The translations under genes were made by a program, and so were the position numbers. 64,000 nucleotides of DNA from Flavobacterium cerinum (lineage in GTDB: Bacteria; Bacteroidota; Bacteroidia; Flavobacteriales; Flavobacteriaceae), in the NCBI RefSeq assembly GCF_004028155.1, contig NZ_SBII01000010.1, positions 1-64,000 of the forward strand, read 5' to 3'. The notes under the pieces were generated by a model. That model was not told the DNA's origin. It saw only the letters and a list, made by a program, of their open reading frames with translations, and did no database searches. Below are positions 54,321 to 63,276 of the stretch, in pieces (position 1 is the first letter of the stretch; each line of letters starts with the position of its first letter).

Positions 54321-56726
54321 ATGACAGATACAGAAACAAAAAAATCGATCTCATTTGAGGATTTCAGAGCTGAAGTGCTCCAGGATTATAAAATTGCCAT
54401 AACCAGCAGAGAGTGCAGCCTTTTAGGCCGTCGTGAAGTACTTACCGGAAAAGCAAAATTCGGGATATTTGGTGATGGAAAAGAAGTGCCTCAACTTGCT
54501 ATGGCAAAAGCGTTTAAGAATGGCGATTTCCGTTCGGGCTATTACCGTGACCAGACTTTTATGATGGCGATCGGTCAATTGAATATTCAGCAGTTTTTTG
54601 CAGGATTATACGGCCATAGTGATCTTGATCACGATCCGATGTCGGCAGGAAGACAAATGGGCGGGCACTTTGCTACGCACAGTCTTGATGAAAACGGTAA
54701 TTGGAAAAACTTAACACAACAAAAAAATTCGAGCGCAGATATTTCTCCTACAGCAGGACAAATGCCTCGTTTACTAGGATTGGCGCAAGCGTCAAAAATA
54801 TACAGAAATGTTATAGGTGTAGAAAATAACAGCAATTTCTCTGTCAATGGAAATGAAATTGCCTGGGGTACTATTGGTAATGCCAGTACGTCTGAAGGGT
54901 TATTTTTTGAAACTATAAATGCTGCGGGTGTTTTACAGGTACCGATGGTAATAAGCGTTTGGGACGATGAGTACGGAATATCTGTACATGCACGTTACCA
55001 AACCACAAAAGAAAACATCTCTGAAATCCTTAAAGGATTCCAGCGTGATGAGAATGCAAAAGGATATGAGATCATCACTGTAAAAGGATGGGATTATCCT
55101 GAACTGGTTTCGGCTTATGAGAGAGCGGCTGAAATTGCACGTACTGAACATGTACCGGTACTTATGCATATTAACCAGCTTACACAGCCACAAGGCCACT
55201 CCACATCGGGTTCTCACGAACGTTATAAAGATGCTGACCGTCTTGCATGGGAAAGCGAATATGACTGTGTTGCACAGATGAAAAAATGGATGCTGGAGAA
55301 TGAAATCTCTACAGTTGAAGAGCTTAATGCAATTGACGAGCAGGCTAAAAAAGATGTTCTTGAAGGTAAAAAAGCGGCATGGTCTGCTTATGTTACTCCT
55401 ATAAAAGAAGAGCAAAAAGAGCTGGTAGCATTACTTAATACGGTTGCTTCACAAAGCCCTAATAAAGTTTTTATTGACAAGTATGTAACTGAAGTTGCTG
55501 CTATCAAAGAGCCTATCAGAAAAGATCTTTTAGTAACAGCAAGAAAAATACTTCGCTTAATTATTAAAGAAAACGGTAAAAACAGTCTTTCGCAATGGAT
55601 CACTGCTTATACCGAAAAAATACAACCAAAATTCAGCTCACATTTATTCTCTCAGTCTGACGAGAATGTATTTACTGTAAAAGAGGTACTTCCTGAATAT
55701 GCGGATGATGCAGATGATGCTGACGGACGTATGGTTATACGTAATAACTTTGATGCTATATTCAGCAAACACCCTGAGGTCCTTATTTTTGGTGAAGACT
55801 GTGGTAACATAGGCGACGTTAACCAGGGACTTGAAGGAATGCAGGAGAAATATGGTGATTTTAGAGTATGTGATGCCGGTATCCGTGAAGCTACAATATT
55901 AGGTCAGGGAATTGGTATGGCAATGAGAGGCCTTCGCCCTATTGCTGAAATACAGTACCTTGATTACCTGCTGTATGCAATACAAATTATGAGTGATGAT
56001 CTTGCTACACTACAATACAGAACAGCAGGAAGACAAAAAGCACCACTTATTATAAGAACACGTGGCCACAGACTAGAAGGAATATGGCATTCCGGTTCTC
56101 CAATGGGGATGATCATTAATGCTATTCGTGGTATTCACGTATTAGTACCACGAAATATGACCAAAGCAGCCGGATTCTATAATACACTGCTGGAAACTGA
56201 TGAGCCTGCTCTAGTAATAGAATGTCTTAACGGTTACCGTCTTAAAGAAAAAATGCCAACTAACTTAGGCGAGTTTAAAACACCTATCGGAGTTGTAGAA
56301 ACAATCAAAGAAGGTAAGGACATTACACTGGTATCTTATGGTTCTACCCTGCGTGTTGTAGAACAGGCAGCCAAAGAGCTTTTAGAGATAGGTATTGATG
56401 CTGAGATCATAGACATCCAGTCATTACTTCCATTTGACATTAACCATGACATTGTAAAAAGCATAGCTAAAACAAACAGGCTATTGGTTATTGATGAAGA
56501 TGTGCCGGGAGGAGCTTCGGCCTATATCCTGCAGCAAATTGTAGACGTACAGAATGGTTACAAACATCTTGACAGCAAACCGGAAACCCTTACCGCTAAG
56601 GCTCACCGTCCATCGTATGGAACAGATGGTGATTACTTCTCAAAACCATCTTCTGAAGATATTTTTGAAAAAGTTTATGCTATCATGAATGAAGCTAAAC
56701 CAAACGAATATCCTGAACTATATTAA
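54321..56726 (+). CDS. 2-oxoacid dehydrogenase E1 component, alpha and beta fused
   Basis: This 801-residue thiamine-diphosphate enzyme joins the alpha subunit (about 1-420) and beta subunit (about 470-801) of a branched-chain-type 2-oxoacid dehydrogenase in one chain. It decarboxylates a 2-oxoacid and passes the acyl group to E2 lipoate. The alpha part has RDQTFMMAIGQ and GNASTSEGLFFETINAAGV with WDDEYGIS; the usual GDG of the cofactor motif reads GNA. The beta part has FGEDCGNIGDVNQGLEG, GIREATILGQGIGMA and YGSTLRVVEQAA. A D-rich linker joins them. E2 and E3 genes are not in the window. Confidence 0.9.
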   Translation: MTDTETKKSISFEDFRAEVLQDYKIAITSRECSLLGRREVLTGKAKFGIFGDGKEVPQLAMAKAFKNGDFRSGYYRDQTFMMAIGQLNIQQFFAGLYGHSDLDHDPMSAGRQMGGHFATHSLDENGNWKNLTQQKNSSADISPTAGQMPRLLGLAQASKIYRNVIGVENNSNFSVNGNEIAWGTIGNASTSEGLFFETINAAGVLQVPMVISVWDDEYGISVHARYQTTKENISEILKGFQRDENAKGYEIITVKGWDYPELVSAYERAAEIARTEHVPVLMHINQLTQPQGHSTSGSHERYKDADRLAWESEYDCVAQMKKWMLENEISTVEELNAIDEQAKKDVLEGKKAAWSAYVTPIKEEQKELVALLNTVASQSPNKVFIDKYVTEVAAIKEPIRKDLLVTARKILRLIIKENGKNSLSQWITAYTEKIQPKFSSHLFSQSDENVFTVKEVLPEYADDADDADGRMVIRNNFDAIFSKHPEVLIFGEDCGNIGDVNQGLEGMQEKYGDFRVCDAGIREATILGQGIGMAMRGLRPIAEIQYLDYLLYAIQIMSDDLATLQYRTAGRQKAPLIIRTRGHRLEGIWHSGSPMGMIINAIRGIHVLVPRNMTKAAGFYNTLLETDEPALVIECLNGYRLKEKMPTNLGEFKTPIGVVETIKEGKDITLVSYGSTLRVVEQAAKELLEIGIDAEIIDIQSLLPFDINHDIVKSIAKTNRLLVIDEDVPGGASAYILQQIVDVQNGYKHLDSKPETLTAKAHRPSYGTDGDYFSKPSSEDIFEKVYAIMNEAKPNEYPELY

Positions 56727-56729
56727 TAC

Positions 56730-56760
56730 AAAAATCCCCCTGTTCTGCAGGGGGATTTTT
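56730..56760. terminator. Bidirectional terminator
   Basis: A perfect 13-bp stem (56730-56742 with 56748-56760), with A and T flanks, separates the convergent E1 fusion and aldehyde dehydrogenase genes. Confidence 0.92.
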
Positions 56761-56780
56761 TATATCTATTATTTCTTTAA

Positions 56781-58133
56781 TTATTTAATGTAAACCGTTT
56801 TTACATTAACGAATTCTTTAATTCCGTTTTCTGCCAGTTCCCTTCCATAACCGGATCTTTTTATTCCGCCGAATGGCAATGCCGGATCTGACTTTACCAT
56901 TGCATTTATAAATACAGCACCTTCTTCAAAAAGATGTATTTTCTTTTTGACACCTAAAATGTCTTTAGTAAATACTGTAACACCCAGCCCAAAGCTTGTT
57001 TTGTTACTTAATGTTACAGCTTCCTCAAAAGTATCGAATGGCATAACCGGTACAGCCGGACCAAACACCTCTTCATTAAAAACAGGCATATCTGTAGTAA
57101 CATCAATTAATACGGTAGGCTCATAGAAAGCGTCTTTACGTTTACCTCCTGTAACTATCTTTGCTCCCATCGCTACCGATCTGTTTACCTGCTTCTCTAC
57201 ATCTTCAGCAAGATCAATTCTTGCTAAAGGCCCCATATCGGTATCTTTCAACATAGGGTCTCCTACTTTTAATTCTTGTACAGCTTCTTTGAGGCGAGCA
57301 ATAAACTCATCAAAAAGAGATTGATGCACTAAAAATCGTTTTGCTGCTATACAACTTTGTCCCGCATTTTGCATTCTTGCGTTTACAGCAATTGGAATAA
57401 CATCATCAAGATTAGCATCTTTACATACAATAAGCGCATTACTTCCACCAAGCTCCAGTACAGCTTTTTTAATTTGCCTTGCCGCAGCAGATGCAACTGC
57501 CGCCCCTGCCTTTTCACTTCCGGTAAGCGATACTGCTTTAATAATTGGATTATTAATCAAATTTTCTACCTGATCACCTGCTATTAGCATGTTTTGATAT
57601 ACACCTTCGGGAAACCCCGCTTCAAGGAAAATCTGCTCAATCAGTTTGGCGCTTCCGGCAACATTTGATGCATGTTTTACTACAACGGTATTTCCAGCCA
57701 ATATAGCAGGAATAGCAAAACGAAAAACCTGCCAGTATGGAAAATTCCAAGGCATCACACCGAGTATTACACCAAGAGGTTCATAGGTTACAAAACTCTC
57801 ATCTGCATCGGTATCTATTTGCTTTGTATTTAAAAAATTTTCAGCATTATCAAGATAGTATTGACATAAAAGTCCACACTTCTTAACTTCCGAAATAGAC
57901 TGCTTTATAGGCTTACCCATCTCCAAAGTACACGTTTCAGCCAAAAACTGTTGTTGTTTTGTTAAAACAAATATTAAAGTTTTGATAAATTTTAGTCTTT
58001 CTTTTAAAGGCAAAACGCTCCATCTTGCAAAAGTTTCCTGACTAACACCAATTCGCTGAGTTGACTGTATATCAGTTAAATATTGATGTTCTGACACTAA
58101 TTTACCATCATAAGGATTTGTTAATTTATACAT
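56781..58133 (-). CDS. Aldehyde dehydrogenase, succinate-semialdehyde type
   Basis: The 450-residue protein (from ATG 58133; a longer frame to 58172 is less likely) oxidises an aldehyde with NAD(P). It has VMPWNFPYWQVFRF, the glutamate in VLELGGSNALIV, the catalytic cysteine in NAGQSCIAAKRFLV, and EEVFGPAVPV. The short form and the GGSN motif fit the succinate-semialdehyde dehydrogenase Sad/GabD-like branch, though the substrate is inferred. It is divergent from the OmpA gene. Confidence 0.9.
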   Translation of the reverse strand: MYKLTNPYDGKLVSEHQYLTDIQSTQRIGVSQETFARWSVLPLKERLKFIKTLIFVLTKQQQFLAETCTLEMGKPIKQSISEVKKCGLLCQYYLDNAENFLNTKQIDTDADESFVTYEPLGVILGVMPWNFPYWQVFRFAIPAILAGNTVVVKHASNVAGSAKLIEQIFLEAGFPEGVYQNMLIAGDQVENLINNPIIKAVSLTGSEKAGAAVASAAARQIKKAVLELGGSNALIVCKDANLDDVIPIAVNARMQNAGQSCIAAKRFLVHQSLFDEFIARLKEAVQELKVGDPMLKDTDMGPLARIDLAEDVEKQVNRSVAMGAKIVTGGKRKDAFYEPTVLIDVTTDMPVFNEEVFGPAVPVMPFDTFEEAVTLSNKTSFGLGVTVFTKDILGVKKKIHLFEEGAVFINAMVKSDPALPFGGIKRSGYGRELAENGIKEFVNVKTVYIK

Positions 58134-58256
58134 TCTAGAATTAATTTTTGGAATTTGTTTTAAAATTACCAAATTTTTAGTCGAATTGAAATTATTACTT
58201 TTACAAAAAATTTAAAACGATTAGAAATAATCAAACAGTAAATCAATACCCTTATC

Positions 58257-59522
58257 ATGAAAAAAGTTGTACTCCCATTATTATTAGTTTGCCTTACATC
58301 GGCAAGTTTACGTGCGCAGGAAGCACAAGAAACAACCGCTACCGGCGACAATGGCTATAATAAATGGTCTATTGAAGTTGCAGGTGGTGTTAATAAGCCT
58401 TTTAGAACATTTACCCCGGGCTTTCGTACTGACAGAGCTAATCTATTTACCGTAGATCTAGGAACCAGATACATGTTTAATAACAAGTTTGGTTTGAAAT
58501 TAGATTTTGGTTACAACAAATTTGAAAACAATGATGAATCTCCAAAATTTGAAAGTACTTACTTAAGAGCAGATATCCAGGCAGTAATAAACCTTGGAAG
58601 AGTGTTAAGCTTTGAAGACTGGACTAGTTCTATTGGACTTTTAGCACACGGTGGTGGTGGTGTATACCAACTATCTAGTGACAAAGGCTTTGATGGAGAA
58701 GATTATGGAGCTAACCTGATTGGAGGTTTAACAGCTCAGTTAAAACTTTCTAGAAGCATTGTATTGACAGGAGACGTTACCGGTATTGCTAACGGATTCC
58801 AAAATAGAAGTTTTGACGGATTTACCGCTAACAATGGTAAAGGTGTTGTCGTTAATGGTACACTTGGTCTTACTTTTTACCTAGGAAAACATGAACAACA
58901 TGCTGACTGGGCTACAAACGAGAAAAAAGACGAACTTGCTGCTATTGAAGATAGATTAGGTTCTATCGAAACGATGATGAATGATACAGATAAAGATGGT
59001 GTACCTGATTATCTTGACGCTGAACCAAACAGTACTACAGGTGTTGCTGTAGATACAAAAGGTAGAGCAATTGACCTTAACAACAATGGTATTCCTGACG
59101 AATTAGAGAAATACGTTGATGCTAAAAACAAAGAAGTAATCGAAAAAGTAGGTAAAGGTTCAGGTTCAGGAACTGATCTTGAAGGTTTAATTAACGGTGG
59201 TTATGTAAACGTATACTTTGATTTCAATAAAGATGTACCTAATGCACAATCTGTAGGTGGTATCAACTTCCTTATGAAGTACCTAAAAGAAAACCCTTCT
59301 GCTTCTGCTGATGTTATCGGATATGCTGACGAAATTGGTAATACTGATTACAACAAAGACCTGTCTAAACGCAGAGCTGAAAATGTTAAGAAAATATTAG
59401 TTGATTCTGGTATTGCTGCTTCAAGATTAAACATCATTGGAAACGGTGAAGATACATCTGTAAGCAAATCTTCTAAAGAAGCCCGTCAGGTTGTAAGAAG
59501 AGTAACATTTATTATCAAATAA
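58257..59522 (+). CDS. OmpA-family outer membrane protein
   Basis: The 421-residue protein has a signal peptide ending near LRAQE, an N-terminal eight-strand barrel (residues about 35-215), a short calcium-binding TSP3-like linker DTDKDGVPDYLD (about 243-254) and a C-terminal peptidoglycan-binding OmpA domain: VNVYFDFNKDVPNAQSV, DVIGYADEIGNTDYNKDLS and KRRAENVKKIL. It anchors the outer membrane to the wall and is usually abundant. It is monocistronic with a strong terminator. Confidence 0.95.
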   Translation: MKKVVLPLLLVCLTSASLRAQEAQETTATGDNGYNKWSIEVAGGVNKPFRTFTPGFRTDRANLFTVDLGTRYMFNNKFGLKLDFGYNKFENNDESPKFESTYLRADIQAVINLGRVLSFEDWTSSIGLLAHGGGGVYQLSSDKGFDGEDYGANLIGGLTAQLKLSRSIVLTGDVTGIANGFQNRSFDGFTANNGKGVVVNGTLGLTFYLGKHEQHADWATNEKKDELAAIEDRLGSIETMMNDTDKDGVPDYLDAEPNSTTGVAVDTKGRAIDLNNNGIPDELEKYVDAKNKEVIEKVGKGSGSGTDLEGLINGGYVNVYFDFNKDVPNAQSVGGINFLMKYLKENPSASADVIGYADEIGNTDYNKDLSKRRAENVKKILVDSGIAASRLNIIGNGEDTSVSKSSKEARQVVRRVTFIIK

Positions 59523-59540
59523 TTATTTCATAATAATATT

Positions 59541-59570
59541 AAAAAGCCCTGCATTATGCAGGGCTTTTTT
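59541..59570 (+). terminator. Terminator of the OmpA gene
   Basis: Arms 59541-59554 and 59556-59569 are complementary; the real loop is probably three to five bases. A T run follows. It lies 19 bp after the stop. Confidence 0.88.
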
Positions 59571-59590
59571 TATATCTTTAAAAGAAAAAG

Positions 59591-59989
59591 ATGAACCAGC
59601 GAGACCCTGACATTCTTGCCCTTCGCGGCGAAACATTGGGAGAGATCCATCCCCAATCATCAAAAGAAGAGATATTCCAGAACAAAACCCTGCGGCCTAT
59701 TTTAAAATTACAGAACGAGCTTTTTATTGAATCGTTTATTAACTACATAAACAAGTCTAAAAGTGATTTCTATAACTTTACCATAGAAAGGAAAATGCTC
59801 TTTATAGACAATGCTGTACATAAGGATATAAAATTCCGTAATGCATTAAAGGGAATGGTAATTGGTTTATTTACTATTGAAGAGTTTAAGGAGTACATAC
59901 AAAACTCATCGAACCTTAATAAGCGAATGATGAATTTACTTATTGACCGGTTAAAAGACCAAATACAATTACTTATTGAAAAGGAATAA
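59591..59989 (+). CDS. Conserved hypothetical helical protein
   Basis: This 132-residue all-helical protein begins MNQRDPDILALRGETLGEIH and contains LRPILKLQNELFIESFINYI and FRNALKGMVIGLFTIEEF. It has no signal peptide and no catalytic motif that I recognise. I recall flavobacterial homologues carrying the label glyoxalase, but no VOC fold or metal ligands are visible. It sits between two terminators and is probably a single gene. Confidence 0.72.
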   Translation: MNQRDPDILALRGETLGEIHPQSSKEEIFQNKTLRPILKLQNELFIESFINYINKSKSDFYNFTIERKMLFIDNAVHKDIKFRNALKGMVIGLFTIEEFKEYIQNSSNLNKRMMNLLIDRLKDQIQLLIEKE

Positions 59990-60015
59990 AAAAGAGGGCA
60001 TTAGCCCTCTTTTTT
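59988..60015. terminator. Bidirectional terminator
   Basis: A perfect 12-bp stem (59988-59999 with 60004-60015) and 4-nt loop with A and T flanks lies between two convergent genes and overlaps the last codons of the DUF2461 gene. Confidence 0.92.
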
Positions 60016-60682
60016 ATTCTATATTACTTTCACCATTGAGATTTGTTGTGAGCACATCGCTCATATAATCAAAAAATGGCCGCATTGCTGTAAATGTAGC
60101 AAGTACTTCGTTTTTAAAATTCTTATCCAGTACCTCATCATCTGTAAAACGCCTTACAACTAGAAATTGTTTCTTCCTTATAAGATCTATAGCGCTGTGA
60201 GCTCTATCAAAATCTTTAGGAGCCGTTTTAAGCTCCTCGCCCTCCATAGTCCCAAAACATTTTTTAAAGCCGGGAGCAGCCATTATTTGGCGTATTTCGG
60301 CATCATCAAGTTCAAACTCTTTACGGATGCGTTTTAAATCTTCAGAATTGGGTGCCCAAAAGCCTCCTTCAACAAAACTATTACCCGGTTCCAGATGGAG
60401 ATAATAACTCCCTCTGTAAAAAGGTTTGGTTCGGGAATACCATGCACTCAGGTATTTTTTATAAGGTGACTTGTCTTTAGAAAAACGTACATCCCTGTAA
60501 ATTCTGTATACCTGCACGCTTTCAATAGAATCCTGCTTTTGCAGTTCTGTATTGATCTCGTGAAAAAAAGTCTTTGCTTTTTGTTCTTCAACCTGAAAAG
60601 CAGCTTTATTTTCGGTAAACCATTCCCTGTTGTTATTTTTAGTAAGCTGGGTAAGAAAATCTAAAACCGATCTTGTAATCAT
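60014..60682 (-). CDS. DUF2461-family protein
   Basis: The 222-residue protein matches DUF2461 (TIGR02453): FLTQLTKNNNREWFTENKAAF at the start (split here: FLTQLTKNNNREW and FTENK), RIYRDVRFSKDKSPYKKY, and SYYLHLEPGNSFVEGGFW. It is cytoplasmic and of unknown function. Its ATG overlaps the stop of the META lipoprotein gene by one base (TAATG), so the two are translationally coupled. Confidence 0.9.
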   Translation of the reverse strand: MITRSVLDFLTQLTKNNNREWFTENKAAFQVEEQKAKTFFHEINTELQKQDSIESVQVYRIYRDVRFSKDKSPYKKYLSAWYSRTKPFYRGSYYLHLEPGNSFVEGGFWAPNSEDLKRIRKEFELDDAEIRQIMAAPGFKKCFGTMEGEELKTAPKDFDRAHSAIDLIRKKQFLVVRRFTDDEVLDKNFKNEVLATFTAMRPFFDYMSDVLTTNLNGESNIE

Positions 60683-61113
60683 TAGTTTGTTTTTTTAGGC
60701 ACAAATACCAATACCTCTTTGGTACCGTTTAGTAAAACCAGTTTGTCTTTTTGAACTTTTACCATATTTGCTTCGTGAAGTGCTTTCATAAATGTTCCCT
60801 CTCCTGTTCCCGGGCAAAACATTTTTGTAGACATCATTTGTCCAAGAGTAAGCTTTCCATTATCTTCGAGCGTATAAGTTCCTCCGTAACGATTACAGCC
60901 ATTTCCGCCATTCACCCTCCCATCTGTTCCAAAAGTGGCGTCTGGTATACCTCTGTCATAATCGGCTGTATTGATAGCACTGCCATTTATAGAAGAAAGT
61001 TCCCATTCGGTCGATGTTATTAGATTTTTTGCATTGCCTCCTTTAGTACTGCTGCAGCCTGTTATTACTACTGCAAATACCATTAGACTTAAAGTTGCCA
61101 TTAGCTTTTTCAT
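60682..61113 (-). CDS. META-domain (HslJ-like) lipoprotein
   Basis: The 143-residue protein has a lipoprotein signal (VVITGCSS, cysteine 20) and a META domain: STEWELSSINGS, GGNGCNRYGGTYTLEDNGKL and MSTKMFCPG. META proteins such as HslJ are linked to envelope stress and antibiotic tolerance in enterobacteria; the role here is inferred from the family. It is coupled to the DUF2461 gene downstream. Confidence 0.9.
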   Translation of the reverse strand: MKKLMATLSLMVFAVVITGCSSTKGGNAKNLITSTEWELSSINGSAINTADYDRGIPDATFGTDGRVNGGNGCNRYGGTYTLEDNGKLTLGQMMSTKMFCPGTGEGTFMKALHEANMVKVQKDKLVLLNGTKEVLVFVPKKTN

Positions 61114-61199
61114 ACGTTGAATTTATTAAATGTTTCAACAAATTTAAGACCAATTTTAAACACCGAAGGTGTATTTATAACAATTTTAATACAGCGAAA

Positions 61200-63227
61200 T
61201 TAAAGCAATCCGTTGTATTTTCTTATAAACCATTCGGCCGCAAGGGTAATAGCCAGTAATACAAGCAACCAGATCCAGTCGATAAGTGGAGACTTTTTAG
61301 TGATCTCTTTTTGTATTGCCTTATAATTATCATTATTAATAAGGAAATCGATAAGCTTGTCTGCTGTATCAGCATAGTAGACTGCTCCATTTGTATTAGC
61401 AGCTGTTTGTTGAAGACGTGCCAGATCAGGATTTACAAATTGTTTTTCAATTTCAAAATCCAACACTTCAAAAGAACCATTGTATTGTGTTTTAGAAGTG
61501 CTTTCGTTCACTGTAAAGGTATACTGGCCAGCATCCAGTCCGTCAAGATTTACTTTATATTCGGCTGTACCTTTAAGGAAGTCGTATGTTTTAGACGAAT
61601 TCGTCTTTTTATTCTTAAGCTGGATGGTTAGCCTCGCATTTTCATCGAATTCATAATTCTTATTAAAGTATTGTGCCGTAACCGGGATGACCTCACCAGA
61701 ATTATAAAAACTCTCGTGGTTAACAACCAATGATTTCCTTTTGGAGTTTGAAGCAAGAAACTGGATAGTCTTATCGATAAAAATATCAAACTGTTCAAAT
61801 GATTTAGTATTCAGGTGGCTTTCTACTCTCCATTTCCAGATATTCTCCCCTAACAGGAATGCAGAACGCGAAGGTCCGGTTTCAGAGAATACCATTAATG
61901 GATTATCTGTCTTTACATTTCTGATGCGTGCCTGCAGCAAACTGCTTACATTTGCTTTTGTAGTAATTGTCCCAAAAGGATGCACCAATGGCGGAAATTG
62001 CTCAAAACCGATATTATCCAGGGCAAACATATTAAACTGGGAATTAAAATCAGCCAGATAGTCCTCTCGTTGTGAAGTCATTTTAAAATTGAGCTGATCC
62101 TGATATTGGTTCAGTAAATTAAAGTCGGTACTAAGACCTGTAATCGTAAAGGTATTTAAACCTGCATTTTTGTTTTGCTCCAGAATAGTCTTGAACGAAG
62201 CATCCGGCTGGTACAATATCAGTACATTATAATCCTGCAGTGATTTTACTTCATTAGGTTTAAGAATGGTTACTTTTCGCTGCTGGTTCGTTTCGATAGA
62301 ACGTTTCAATGCGCCAAGATCAGGATGATTTATCGAGGCTATCAAAGCTACTTCAGAACGCTGATCGATAACTTCTACTGCAAAGTTCTTTACGTTGTTG
62401 TAGCGGTTCTTCTCTGGTTCGGCAGATGATATTACTGCCCTGTAGGTTTGTACACCTACTTTATCTGCGCTAAGCAATACTGATAGCGACTCTGCCTTTT
62501 TGTTTTTAGAGAAGCTAATATTCTGTTTATGCAAAACAGCATTGCCCTGCATGATATTAAAAACGGCATTCACAGTTTTATTTCCGCTATATTGAAGAAA
62601 AACTTCTACCGGAAATTTATTTTTTAAAAAGGCATACTTGTTTACGTTTACCTGGCTTACCCTAAGGTCCAGAAATGTAGTTGTATCGCCCAGTACTAAT
62701 GGATATACAGCCGTATTTTCACGGAAGCTGTACACATAATCATTACCTATGGTCTGATTACCATCGGTAAGCATAACTACAGGATAATTTGCGTTTCTGT
62801 ATAACTGTTTCAGGTTTTGTGCTACCTGATCAATATGTGTTTGTTTACCTTTAAAATCGAGCGGTTTACCACTCTCAAAACCATCTGCAAAGGTATAAAG
62901 CTGCACATCATATTTGTCTTTTAATCCTTTGTTTCCTGCTATTTTTGCCGAAAGCGCTGCTGCCAGGCTATCCTGACCCAGCTCTTTTATCGACTGTGAA
63001 TTATCGACCACTATCGGTAACGGAGTCTTAACCGTTTCAAGGTCTTTCCTTGTGATGATCGGGTTAATAAGCAACAGGAAAATAGAGAATAAAGTAACAA
63101 AACGTAAAAAAGCCAAAAAGAAGAACACACGTCCTTTCTTTTTGGCCTTAAAAAGATATTGATAAAACGATAATCCAAACGCTGCAAATGCAGATAATAC
63201 TAACAATACGATCGTAGATGCAGTCAT
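61200..63227 (-). CDS. VWA-domain membrane protein of the BatA/aerotolerance type
   Basis: The 675-residue protein has two N-terminal membrane helices (about residues 4-24 and 35-57), a large periplasmic part and one C-terminal helix (about 650-667). A VWA-like domain follows the second helix, with the MIDAS motif DNSQS (75-79) and MLTDGNQT near 155. The middle contains Ig-like beta repeats and a GATase1-like segment, LILYQPDAS. The layout fits Bacteroidota membrane proteins related to BatA. Its 5' end lies 49 bp from the fabG stop on the same strand. Confidence 0.8.
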   Translation of the reverse strand: MTASTIVLLVLSAFAAFGLSFYQYLFKAKKKGRVFFFLAFLRFVTLFSIFLLLINPIITRKDLETVKTPLPIVVDNSQSIKELGQDSLAAALSAKIAGNKGLKDKYDVQLYTFADGFESGKPLDFKGKQTHIDQVAQNLKQLYRNANYPVVMLTDGNQTIGNDYVYSFRENTAVYPLVLGDTTTFLDLRVSQVNVNKYAFLKNKFPVEVFLQYSGNKTVNAVFNIMQGNAVLHKQNISFSKNKKAESLSVLLSADKVGVQTYRAVISSAEPEKNRYNNVKNFAVEVIDQRSEVALIASINHPDLGALKRSIETNQQRKVTILKPNEVKSLQDYNVLILYQPDASFKTILEQNKNAGLNTFTITGLSTDFNLLNQYQDQLNFKMTSQREDYLADFNSQFNMFALDNIGFEQFPPLVHPFGTITTKANVSSLLQARIRNVKTDNPLMVFSETGPSRSAFLLGENIWKWRVESHLNTKSFEQFDIFIDKTIQFLASNSKRKSLVVNHESFYNSGEVIPVTAQYFNKNYEFDENARLTIQLKNKKTNSSKTYDFLKGTAEYKVNLDGLDAGQYTFTVNESTSKTQYNGSFEVLDFEIEKQFVNPDLARLQQTAANTNGAVYYADTADKLIDFLINNDNYKAIQKEITKKSPLIDWIWLLVLLAITLAAEWFIRKYNGLL

Positions 63228-63276
63228 TTTTAGTTATCGGGTATTTCTAATATTCAGTACTAATTTTAATAAATGA

